13,635 nt of DNA from Gammaproteobacteria bacterium. Lineage in GTDB: Bacteria > Pseudomonadota > Gammaproteobacteria > Tenderiales > Tenderiaceae. This document shows positions 1 to 7,195 of this stretch, piece after piece (within the stretch, counting starts at the first letter, position 1; each line of letters starts with the position of its first letter). The stretch is from contig JAJRWO010000232.1 of the NCBI GenBank assembly GCA_024276775.1, forward strand, positions 1 to 13,635, in the 5' to 3' direction. Below the pieces are notes generated by a model that made no database searches, was not told the DNA's origin, and saw nothing but the letters and a program-made list of their open reading frames with translations. Both the position numbers and the translations under genes were made by a program.

Positions 1-193
1 ATTAACGCATCGGACATAGCTTTCAATTTCCCAACGGACGGACAAAAAAACCGCCAAAAACAAAAAGGCAGTCCCCAATAGAGACCGCCATGCAATATTA
101 GACGGAAATTCTAGCGATTTGCCGGGAGAGAGGCAATAGCCAAAAAGCCCACCGCGATTCTCTCCGACAGCAAAACTCAACTTTATGAATACT
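1..193 (-). CDS. Possible 5' part of a divergent membrane-protein gene, running off the left edge
   Basis: On the minus strand one frame has no stop from 193 down to base 1 (a TGA lies just upstream at 194-196). The only plausible start in it is TTG at 176-178. The translation contains a hydrophobic run, SLLGTAFLFLAVFLSV, followed by RWEIESYVR, as in a transmembrane helix with a charged flank. No Shine-Dalgarno sequence precedes the TTG and I recognise no family. A stop-free run of about 64 codons can occur by chance, so this is only a candidate. If real, it would be transcribed divergently from the glycan operon and would share the repeat-bearing region at 179-222. Confidence 0.25.
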
Positions 194-222
194 TCATGAC
201 AACTTTATGGATACTTCATAAC
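179..222. repeat. Two tandem 22-bp direct repeats with internal dyads, candidate operator
   Basis: Positions 179-200 and 201-222 are adjacent copies of the same 22-bp unit, differing at only two positions (A188/G210 and G198/A220). Each copy holds a dyad: ATGAA-TAC-TTCAT is perfect at 185-197, and ATGGA-TAC-TTCAT at 207-219 has one mismatch. A 22-bp spacing puts the dyads two helical turns apart on the same DNA face, as in tandem sites for a dimeric regulator. They lie 107 bases upstream of the first operon gene. I do not recognise the regulator, and no clear sigma-70 promoter could be assigned beside them. Confidence 0.55.
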
Positions 223-315
223 AAGCTCATCATGAACTCATGGCAGAAGGTTACAGTTTGGCTAACCTGGAATGAAATAGTGACCGTGTTTGTCATATTC
301 CACCAATATACGGCG

Positions 316-321
316 TAAGGA
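316..321 (+). promoter_or_regulatory. Ribosome binding site that fixes a GTG start at 329
   Basis: TAAGGA lies 7 nt upstream of GTG at 329-331. The longer frame opening with TTG at 290 has no comparable site and adds 13 residues of no recognisable character, so GTG 329 is preferred. Confidence 0.65.
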
Positions 322-328
322 TACTACC

Positions 329-1588
329 GTGACCCAAACATTTTTGCCATTCCCCCGGAAATTTCTGAAAAAACCGCCGCATTCCCCCCGCACTGAACCG
401 CGCAGACTGCGCATTGCTTTATATTCCCACGATACTATGGGAATGGGGCACATGCGGCGTAACCTGATGATCAGTCAGGCTCTGTCCTGTTCCGAGCTGC
501 AAACCAATATTTTAATGGTCACCGGTGCTCGCCAGGCAAGCGCTGCCCAAATGCCGCCGGGAGTTGACTGTGTCACATTGCCGTCTTTACGCAAAAAAAG
601 TAACGGTTGTTACCTGTCCCGTTCGTTGAATATTCCGGTGGAGGATTTAAAAAAAATCCGCGCGCAGATGATACGTGCTTCAATTGCGGCCTTCGACCCG
701 GATGTGTTCATTGTTGACAATGTGCCACGCGGCGCACTCAGTGAGTTGGATGCGACCTTGTGGGACATCCGCCGACGCGGCCGCACACGTTGTGTACTCG
801 GTTTGCGGGACGTGCTTGATGAACCTGAGCAAGTGAAGGCCGAATGGCATAAAGCCGGCAACAGGGAAGCGATCCACCATTTTTACAATAAAGTGTGGAT
901 TTATGGTGACCCCAATGTTTATGACGCCGTTCGCGAATACAGTATGAATAGCGACATAGCGGACAAGGTGAGTTACACCGGTTATTTTGACCGCCGCATT
1001 CGTTTTACACAGCATCAGGAGCACACTGTAAAACCGAGTCGCGCCGAATTGGGTATTCCTGACGGACGCTTCGTTTTATGTATGGTGGGCGGTGGGCAGG
1101 ATGGTGCGTGCCTCACTGAGGCATTTGCGCAAGCCACGTTGCCTGTGAACATGCTTGGCGTTATTGTCACCGGGCCATTCATGCCCGCAGAAACGAAAGC
1201 CGCGCTCCACCGCATGGCTGCCATCCGGACTGACCTGAAGGTGATTGAGTTTCTCAACGAACCAACACTTTTGCTGCAGCAAGCCGACTGTGTGGTCGCC
1301 ATGGGGGGTTACAATGTCGTCTCAGAAATACTCTCATTCGAGAAACGTGCGCTGATTGTTCCCCGCATTAACCCCCGCCGGGAGCAACTGCTGCGTGCCG
1401 AGCGACTTAAAGCCCTGGGTGTGATTGATCTCACTCTTCCCGAGGATGTAAGTCCGGAGGGGCTTTCATTGTGGATAGCGCATGCCACCCGTTATCCCAC
1501 GACTCCGGAAGTACATGCCCAACTGGATTTTGGTGGTTTGTCCCGCTTGCCTGGCCTGATCACTGAAGTTTGCCAATGTACCCAATAA
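329..1588 (+). CDS. MurG/COG4671-like glycosyltransferase, GT-B fold
   Basis: Predicted cytosolic or membrane-associated glycosyltransferase of 419 residues, resembling the COG4671 'predicted glycosyltransferase' group related to MurG. The N-terminal domain opens with a strand and glycine-rich loop, IALYSHDTMGMGHMRRNL (H34 to H41 in GTG numbering), typical of the acceptor domain of GT-B enzymes. The C-terminal domain carries VIVTGPFMP and then MGGYNVVSEILSFEKRALIVPR, matching the donor-nucleotide-binding alpha/beta/alpha region of the MurG-like superfamily. It has no signal peptide or membrane span. It is the first gene of the operon, with the next starting 19 nt after its stop. Being followed by two GT4 enzymes and an exporter suggests it adds a sugar to a glycan or glycolipid; donor and acceptor cannot be read from the sequence. 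A TTG at 290 is an alternative start. Confidence 0.85.
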   Translation: MTQTFLPFPRKFLKKPPHSPRTEPRRLRIALYSHDTMGMGHMRRNLMISQALSCSELQTNILMVTGARQASAAQMPPGVDCVTLPSLRKKSNGCYLSRSLNIPVEDLKKIRAQMIRASIAAFDPDVFIVDNVPRGALSELDATLWDIRRRGRTRCVLGLRDVLDEPEQVKAEWHKAGNREAIHHFYNKVWIYGDPNVYDAVREYSMNSDIADKVSYTGYFDRRIRFTQHQEHTVKPSRAELGIPDGRFVLCMVGGGQDGACLTEAFAQATLPVNMLGVIVTGPFMPAETKAALHRMAAIRTDLKVIEFLNEPTLLLQQADCVVAMGGYNVVSEILSFEKRALIVPRINPRREQLLRAERLKALGVIDLTLPEDVSPEGLSLWIAHATRYPTTPEVHAQLDFGGLSRLPGLITEVCQCTQ

Positions 1589-1607
1589 CTCACAGGAGTC
1601 CGTTATC

Positions 1608-2852
1608 ATGATTCCCAGCTCTTGCCTGCCGCGAATCGGTTATGTTGTAAAACGTTATCCGCGCTACTCAGAAACATTCATCGTTAATGAAATTCTTGCT
1701 CACGAGGAAGCGGGTCTCTCATTGGACATTTTTGCTTTACGCCCATCCAACGATACGCATTTTCAGGATAACATCGCAAAAGTGCGCGCACCCATCACCT
1801 ACCTGCCTGAACTGAGTGTGCTCAGCGTCAGTGAATTCTGGGGCGAGCTTATGGCTGCGATCAAAAACCTGCCAGGCTGGGTAACGGGTCTCGATGCTGC
1901 ACAGTATGAAGTTGCTCGTGATGTTTACCAAGCGGCGTTACTTGCCTTGCAGGCACGCGAAAAAGGTATTGAACATTTGCATGCCCATTTCGCCACGTCG
2001 GCAACAACGGTGGCTCGTTTAGCCGCATTGTTTGCCGGTCTCACCTATTCTTTTACTGCTCATGCCAAAGATATTTTTCATGAAAGTGTGCAACATCAGG
2101 ATTTGCAGAAAAAAATTTCGGATGCTACATCGGTCATCACGGTCAGCGATTACAATGTCGATTTTCTGCAAAACAGATTCGGACATTCTGCAAGCAAAGT
2201 TCAGCGTATCTACAATGGCCTCAATTTATTCCGATTACCGTATTCCGATCCGCATCATCGACCATCCCGTATTGTTGCCGTTGGCCGTTTGATCGAAAAA
2301 AAAGGCTTTTGTGATTTAATCGCCGCCTGCGCTGAATTGCATAAGCGTAATGTCGATTTTGAATGTCAGATTATAGGGGGTGGTCCATTGCAAAATACGC
2401 TCGTTGCAGACATCCATCAACGCGGCTTGCAAAACAAGGTTAAAATGCTTGGGCCTCTGTCACAAAAAGAAGTCATCACCTGTCTGCAACAAACTGCAGT
2501 ATTTGCCGCACCGTGTGTTGTCGGCTCAGATGGCAATCGTGATGGTTTGCCTACTGTGTTGCTCGAAGCCATGGCTCTGGGTGTACCGTGTATTTCTACT
2601 GATGTCACGGGTATTCCGGAAGCCATCAGGCACAATCACTCCGGACTTATTGTACCGCAAAAAGACGTTGCCGCCCTCACAGATGCATTGGCGCATTTAT
2701 TACTCCAGCCGCAGGAACGTACACAGCTTGCGCAGCACGCGCGCCGTTTGATCGAACAAGCTTTCGATATTGATCAAAACACGGCGGTCTTACGTTCAGT
2801 GTTCGACACCGCCACATCCAATAACGTGCTGAAAAGCAAAAAGGCTGGATGA
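1608..2852 (+). CDS. GT4-family glycosyltransferase, WcaL-like
   Basis: Retaining GT-B glycosyltransferase of 414 residues in the GT4 family. The N-terminus, YPRYSETFIVNEI, is characteristic of the colanic-acid WcaL-like and related exopolysaccharide transferases. The C-terminal donor domain has GRLIEKKG (about 226-233), IIGGGP, and DGLPTVLLEAMALGVP, with E320 as the second glutamate of the GT4 EX7E motif. No membrane segment is visible. The start is ATG at 1608 with AGGAG at 1594-1598, a good spacing. The 3' end overlaps the next gene through ATGA (TGA stop at 2850-2852), which implies translational coupling. The substrate is unknown; an activated nucleotide sugar is expected from the family. 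Confidence 0.92.
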   Translation: MIPSSCLPRIGYVVKRYPRYSETFIVNEILAHEEAGLSLDIFALRPSNDTHFQDNIAKVRAPITYLPELSVLSVSEFWGELMAAIKNLPGWVTGLDAAQYEVARDVYQAALLALQAREKGIEHLHAHFATSATTVARLAALFAGLTYSFTAHAKDIFHESVQHQDLQKKISDATSVITVSDYNVDFLQNRFGHSASKVQRIYNGLNLFRLPYSDPHHRPSRIVAVGRLIEKKGFCDLIAACAELHKRNVDFECQIIGGGPLQNTLVADIHQRGLQNKVKMLGPLSQKEVITCLQQTAVFAAPCVVGSDGNRDGLPTVLLEAMALGVPCISTDVTGIPEAIRHNHSGLIVPQKDVAALTDALAHLLLQPQERTQLAQHARRLIEQAFDIDQNTAVLRSVFDTATSNNVLKSKKAG

Positions 2853-4048
2853 TGAAAATTGCGTATGTTTGCGCTGATCTGGGGATACCGGTTTTCGGTT
2901 ACAAGGGATGCTCGATACATGTGCAGGAAGTCATTCGGGCTTTTTTAAACCAGGGCGCGGATGTCACACTTTTTACCCCTTGCCTGGGTGGCGAAATTCC
3001 CCTCGACCTGCAAGGCCTGACGGTTGTTCAGCTGCCCGGAAATGCTTCTACGGTTCCAGCTCAGCGTGAAACGTTTACCGTCAATCTAAATAAACATATA
3101 GCGTCAGCATTGGCACATACCGGCCCTTTTGAGATGATTTATGAACGCTATTCACTTTGGAGTTTTGCGGCAATGGAGTTTGCCCGAGCCCAGACATTGC
3201 CCGGTATTCTGGAAGTCAATGCGCCAGTGATCGAAGAACAAAGTCGCCACCGTCAATTGGTCAACCGGGGCAAGGCTGAGCAAACCACCCATCGTGTGTT
3301 TGCTGCCGCATCAACATTGATTGCGGTATCCGCCGAAGTTGCCCGTTATCTGGATAGTTATAGTGAAACCTGCGAGCGTGTTCACGTCATCAGCAATGGT
3401 GTCAATCCTGAACGCTTTCAATGGCCGCCTGCCGTCAAGTCAGTGCAGACCTTTATCATTGGTTTTGTCGGCACGCTAAAACCTTGGCACGGGCTTGATA
3501 GTTTAATCGACGCATTTGTACTGTTACAGCACAAACACTCCAGAGTTCGGTTGCTGATCGTAGGTGATGGCCCCAAGCGTGGCGAACTGGAAAGTGCATT
3601 GCAATCCCATGGTCTCACCGAAAATGCTTACTTTACCGGTGCGGTGGCACCTGACGAAATACCTGCGCTGCTGGCTTCAATGGATGTCGCTGTCGCACCT
3701 TATCCTGACAGTCCGGACTTTTATTTCTCGCCGTTAAAGGTATTGGAATATATGGCAGCAGGCTTGCCTGTTATTGCCAGCCGCATTGGCCAGCTTGCTT
3801 CGTTGATTCAACATGGCCGTAACGGCATATTGTGTCCTCCCGGCGAACCTGTAGCCCTGGCCAAAGCATTGGAGCAACTCCTGGAAAACCCGACACTGCG
3901 CCATACCCTGGGAAACGAAGCTCGCTATACAGTTCAGGCACACAGCTGGCGTTCGGTTGCGCAGCGTATCTTTGAACTTGCTGATATCACCACAGAAAAA
4001 TCACCACAACAAATCCGCCGGGATGACTTGAACGCAGCATCAAAATAG
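2849..4048 (+). CDS. GT4-family glycosyltransferase
   Basis: Second GT4 enzyme, 399 residues. The N-terminal domain starts IAYVCADLGIPVFGYKGCS, the usual first strand and glycine loop, with SIHVQEVIRAF behind it. The hinge and donor domain show NGVNPERF, VGTLKPWHGLDSLIDAF (from about 206), LLIVGDGP, and FSPLKVLEYMAAGLPVIAS, with E300 as the second glutamate of EX7E. It starts inside the stop codon of the preceding gene (ATGA), with a second ATG immediately after at 2852, so the exact start is ambiguous by one codon. Together with the two preceding genes it makes a three-transferase block ahead of the exporter. Sugar specificity cannot be inferred. Confidence 0.92.
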   Translation: MMKIAYVCADLGIPVFGYKGCSIHVQEVIRAFLNQGADVTLFTPCLGGEIPLDLQGLTVVQLPGNASTVPAQRETFTVNLNKHIASALAHTGPFEMIYERYSLWSFAAMEFARAQTLPGILEVNAPVIEEQSRHRQLVNRGKAEQTTHRVFAAASTLIAVSAEVARYLDSYSETCERVHVISNGVNPERFQWPPAVKSVQTFIIGFVGTLKPWHGLDSLIDAFVLLQHKHSRVRLLIVGDGPKRGELESALQSHGLTENAYFTGAVAPDEIPALLASMDVAVAPYPDSPDFYFSPLKVLEYMAAGLPVIASRIGQLASLIQHGRNGILCPPGEPVALAKALEQLLENPTLRHTLGNEARYTVQAHSWRSVAQRIFELADITTEKSPQQIRRDDLNAASK

Positions 4049-4073
4049 TGGGGTATAGAGTACAAAAGCCGCA

Positions 4074-4181
4074 ATGAAAAACGCTATGAGTAAAAATAAA
4101 CATCTGCGTGACAGTGCTCCTGGTTTATGGCGGATAGGCCGTTTTTTTCGTCAAAAATGGGCGCTTACCGGTTATTGTTAA
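4074..4181 (+). other. Out-of-frame N-terminal segment of the ABC exporter
   Basis: ATG at 4074 or 4086 opens a short frame ending at TAA 4179-4181. Its peptide includes SAPGLWRIGRFF, which looks like the cytosolic lead-in ('elbow') helix that normally precedes transmembrane helix 1 of type I ABC exporters. The exporter frame (4127-5911) lacks a convincing version of that segment. Moving back one base at the T7 tract (4142-4148) joins the two as GRFF-SSKMGAYRLLLTGS, a natural exporter N-terminus. So this is probably the true start of the exporter gene, displaced by a frameshift. ATG 4127 has no Shine-Dalgarno sequence; the upstream ATGs have only weak ones. Confidence 0.6.
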
Positions 4182-5911
4182 CAGGTTCTTTTATCGCACT
4201 GTTGTGTGAAATTTTATTTGTGATAGCTGTCCCCTGGCCACTTAAATTTGTGATCGACAATCTTATTGTCCAGGGTGAAAACGCAAATAATGCATTACCG
4301 AATCCGGAGCTATTATTGATATTGGCCGCAGCCGCAGTGGTTGTCATTGCCGGACTCAAGGCTTTGTCAGGTTATCTTCATACCATCGGTTTTGCACTGA
4401 TCGGTAGCCGGGTATTGGCCGAAGTCCGTCAGGATCTTTACCAGCATCTGCAAGCCTTATCTTTGTCCTTTCATACTAAAAACAAAAGCGGGGATCTTAT
4501 CACGCGAGTCATCAGTGATCTGGGTATTGTCAAAGAAGTGATGATCAATACCATACTCCCATTGTTTGGCAGTCTGGTGTTGCTGGTCAGCATGTTTGGC
4601 ATCATGTTCTGGCTACACTGGCAACTGGCATTGATTGCGTTGGCGATACTACCGATGTTTTGGCTGGCAGCAGGTTATCTGGGAAAACGCATCCAAAAAG
4701 CATCACGCAAGCAACGCCACCGGGAAGGCGCAATGGCCTCTACCGCAGCCGAATCAATTGCGTCAATTAAAGCAGTGCAGGCACTGTCACTTAATAATAA
4801 ATTTGCGCATTCATTTGGCATTAACAACCGTAAAGACCTCCAGCACAGCGTGCGCGCCAAACAGCTCAGTGCCTTGTTGACCGGCACAGTGGGAATCCTT
4901 ATCGGCGTGGTTACTGCACTCGTATTATGGTTTGGCGCACGTCTGGTCGTCAGCAATGAGCTTTCTCCCGGCGAGTTGTTGGTGATACTTGCCTATCTTA
5001 AATCCTCATTCAAGCCGGTGAGAAGTTTTTCCAGACAAGTCAGCCGGCTCGCCAAGGCCGCCACCGCAGGCGAACGTGTGCTGGATATTTTTGAGCAGAC
5101 GCCAGACATCAGTGATTCCCCTCATGCACAACCTGCACCGCCGTTACGCGGTAACGTCTGCTTTGAGCAAGTCAGCTTTGCTTATGAACCTGGGTACCCG
5201 ATATTCCAAAACTTGAATTTTTCAGTCATTGCAGGGCAGAAAATTGCGTTGGTCGGCGCCTCAGGCAGTGGTAAGTCCTCAATCATCAATTTGTTATTAC
5301 GTTTGTACGATCCACAAAGTGGTCGGGTGTTGCTGGATGGCCATGACATTCGGGACTTTACCGTACATTCATTGCGCTATCAAATCAGCGTAGCCCTGCA
5401 AGACCCTTACATATTCGCTACCAGCGTACGTGACAATATCGCCTACGGTTTATCCGATGCCAGCGATGCAGAAATCGAAACTGCCGCTAAATTGGTGAAT
5501 GCACATCAGTTTATCCTGGCCTTGCCTAAAGGTTATGACACGCTTATTAGTGAGCGCGGTGCTACGCTCTCGAATGGCCAACGACAACGCATTGCCCTTG
5601 CCAGAACCGCAATTCGCTGCTCGCCGATACTCATTTTGGACGAGCCTACCACTGGACTTGATCGTGAAAATGAGATCGCTGTTGTCGATGCGCTTATTCG
5701 GTTATCAGAAGGCCGTACCACTTTTCAAATCACTCATCATTTACATCACGCCCTACATTCCGATGCCATATGGCTGCTTGAGCAAGGGCGCATTATTGAA
5801 CAAGGTACTCACGCCCAGCTTATGCAACTCAATCAACGCTATGCGGCCATGTTCAAGGCAGATTTGAGAAATATCAACCAAAAGGAAAATAGCGATGTTA
5901 TCAACGGCTGA
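4127..5911 (+). CDS. Type I ABC exporter, fused permease and ATPase (MsbA-like half transporter)
   Basis: The 594-residue reading frame has about six transmembrane helices (from RLLLTGSFIALL near residue 15 to about 300) followed by a nucleotide-binding domain. Walker A is GASGSGKS (376-383), the Q-loop is VALQDPYIF, the signature is LSNGQRQRIALARTA (from 481), Walker B is LILDEP (D505, E506), and the switch histidine is H537. The signature reads LSNGQ rather than LSGGQ, a tolerated variant. Family members work as homodimers and export lipids, glycolipids or peptides across the inner membrane; here the likely cargo is the product of the three upstream glycosyltransferases. The annotated ATG lacks a ribosome binding site, and the natural N-terminus appears to lie in another frame from 4074/4086, joined at the T7 tract. 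The 3' end overlaps the next gene by 17 nt. Confidence 0.92.
   Translation: MADRPFFSSKMGAYRLLLTGSFIALLCEILFVIAVPWPLKFVIDNLIVQGENANNALPNPELLLILAAAAVVVIAGLKALSGYLHTIGFALIGSRVLAEVRQDLYQHLQALSLSFHTKNKSGDLITRVISDLGIVKEVMINTILPLFGSLVLLVSMFGIMFWLHWQLALIALAILPMFWLAAGYLGKRIQKASRKQRHREGAMASTAAESIASIKAVQALSLNNKFAHSFGINNRKDLQHSVRAKQLSALLTGTVGILIGVVTALVLWFGARLVVSNELSPGELLVILAYLKSSFKPVRSFSRQVSRLAKAATAGERVLDIFEQTPDISDSPHAQPAPPLRGNVCFEQVSFAYEPGYPIFQNLNFSVIAGQKIALVGASGSGKSSIINLLLRLYDPQSGRVLLDGHDIRDFTVHSLRYQISVALQDPYIFATSVRDNIAYGLSDASDAEIETAAKLVNAHQFILALPKGYDTLISERGATLSNGQRQRIALARTAIRCSPILILDEPTTGLDRENEIAVVDALIRLSEGRTTFQITHHLHHALHSDAIWLLEQGRIIEQGTHAQLMQLNQRYAAMFKADLRNINQKENSDVING
4142..4148 (+). other. T7 homopolymer at the exporter frameshift, in-frame T_TTT_TTT heptamer
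   Basis: Read in the frame of ATG 4086, the codons here are CGT TTT TTT CGT, so the seven T bases form a perfect X_XXY_YYZ slippery heptamer. A -1 slip continues into the exporter frame as TCG TCA AAA. One extra T in the tract would have the same effect. Whether this is programmed slippage, phase variation, mutation or a sequencing error cannot be told from this sequence alone. Confidence 0.6.
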
Positions 5912-7184
5912 GGAAAAACTTGTGCAACGAGACGAGGCTATTACCGGAATGAAAATGGTGATGGACCCGGATATCTTTCTTGATGCATTACGTACTACCC
6001 AACCCTGGTTGAATGTGAGTAGCGTACAGTTAACTTATATACGCTACCGACCAACACGGTTTTGTCTTGTCTCCTATCGAATCAACACTCCTAGCGCTGC
6101 CGAACCTTTATTAACTCATGTGACAGCCTACAATCAGAAGTTTTGGAGAAAATTGTCCATTCCCGACAATAATCACCACGTTGCATTACAAGATCACGTA
6201 TTGCTTTCCATCTTTCCTGGAGACCACAAGCTGATCGCTCTCGCACAACTGATGAACCGTCAGAACAGGCAGACTATTTTGAAAAACCTGGAGCCTGTCG
6301 ATGTTACAGCTTTGCCGGAAAATATTTCGACAGAGATTGAAACCCTATCGTATAAACCGCAACGACGTTATGTCGGCCGTATTCACTTCGAACACGGTAC
6401 CAGTGCATTATTAAAACATTATCGCGAACGCGAATATCATTCATCGGCAGTCACTACAGTGATTGATTGCCCAGCTACCGCTCGATTACGAACGCCACGT
6501 TTATTGGGGCGATTACAACGCGATCACAGTTTGTTGTTCGAATGGCTCCCGGGACAATTATTGAATTCTAAAACAATTGCTGCACCGACTGCCACTGCTT
6601 TTCTCTACGAGATTGGTGCTGCACTAGCTGAATTTCACACGTTGGCAACAGATGGTTTGAAGCAGCGTACATTGAGTATGAAAGTCGATAAATTAAGTGC
6701 TGTTGCGACTACCATTGCCCAGCTTCATCCACCACTGGCCACATTCTCCCAAGACCTCGCCGCCGACATCAGCCAAAAGCTGTTACAAGAAGCACTTGTT
6801 GCACAGCGTATACATGGCGATTTCACTCCGAATCAAATTGTACTGATGGATAAGGGTCAAATCGCCATTGTCGATCACGATGAAAACGTCTGTGGCAACC
6901 CGGTAGAAGATCTGGGTTTATTTATCGCATGTTTGTTCAGGTATGAGTACAAAAGGCTAATAACACGTCAGCAGAATGAATCACTGATTGATGCATTACT
7001 CGAAGGCTATCAGTTCACCGCACAACAACAAGTTACGAAAACACTGCATTATCACATCGCAACAGCAATGTTTACGGTGACCCATCGACCATTTAGAAAC
7101 CACCAGACCAACTGGCCTGAGGAAATACAGGTCATGTTGGAACGCGTCAACGACATTCTGAATTTACCATATTCAACACGCTAA
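5895..7184 (+). CDS. APH-fold phosphotransferase/kinase-like protein with duplicated N-lobe motif
   Basis: A 429-residue protein of the aminoglycoside phosphotransferase/choline kinase-like superfamily. The catalytic loop is IHGDFTPNQ (H307, D309, N313), and the metal-binding segment is IVDHD (D327, D329), followed by NPVEDLGLF as in active APH proteins. Family members transfer ATP phosphate to small hydroxylated molecules such as sugars. Two similar N-lobe motifs are visible, YIRYRPTRFCLVSY near residue 48 and LSYKPQRRYVGRIHF near 151. The second precedes a candidate ATP-lysine strand (TSALLKHY), so residues 1-130 look like an extra, partly duplicated N-terminal domain. Its start overlaps the exporter gene by 17 nt and has AAGGAAA upstream. 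It is a paralogue of the next gene. A sugar or glycolipid kinase role is inferred from context only. Confidence 0.82.
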   Translation: MLSTAEEKLVQRDEAITGMKMVMDPDIFLDALRTTQPWLNVSSVQLTYIRYRPTRFCLVSYRINTPSAAEPLLTHVTAYNQKFWRKLSIPDNNHHVALQDHVLLSIFPGDHKLIALAQLMNRQNRQTILKNLEPVDVTALPENISTEIETLSYKPQRRYVGRIHFEHGTSALLKHYREREYHSSAVTTVIDCPATARLRTPRLLGRLQRDHSLLFEWLPGQLLNSKTIAAPTATAFLYEIGAALAEFHTLATDGLKQRTLSMKVDKLSAVATTIAQLHPPLATFSQDLAADISQKLLQEALVAQRIHGDFTPNQIVLMDKGQIAIVDHDENVCGNPVEDLGLFIACLFRYEYKRLITRQQNESLIDALLEGYQFTAQQQVTKTLHYHIATAMFTVTHRPFRNHQTNWPEEIQVMLERVNDILNLPYSTR

Positions 7185-7195
7185 AGGCTACGATC

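Larger units (their letters stand above)
1..328. other. Upstream region of the glycan operon
   Basis: This stretch holds no confident gene. It contains the doubtful minus-strand frame (1-193), the tandem 22-bp repeats (179-222), and a possible weak RNA fold in which GGAGAG (125-130) could pair with CTCTCC (160-165) around a small GGC-AATA-GCC hairpin (132-141). A short palindrome, ATGAACTCAT (232-241), follows the repeats. The operon promoter must lie here or further upstream, but no hexamer pair is good enough to call. Confidence 0.4.

Noticed and set aside
125..165. Possible riboswitch-like fold (GGAGAG/CTCTCC enclosing a small hairpin)
   Set aside because: Only six base pairs around a long loop; no match to the c-di-GMP or other riboswitch cores I can recall.
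234..261. AlgU/sigma-E-type promoter from GAACTC at 234
   Set aside because: No TCTGA-like -10 element occurs 16-17 nt downstream, so the half-match is not enough.
290..328. TTG start at 290 for the first glycosyltransferase
   Set aside because: No ribosome binding site precedes it, while TAAGGA sits 7 nt before GTG 329; the extra residues show no domain or signal peptide.
5566..5581. LSNGQ signature as a sign of an inactive ABC ATPase
   Set aside because: Walker A, Walker B glutamate, Q-loop and switch histidine are all intact, and substitutions at the first glycine of LSGGQ occur in working transporters.
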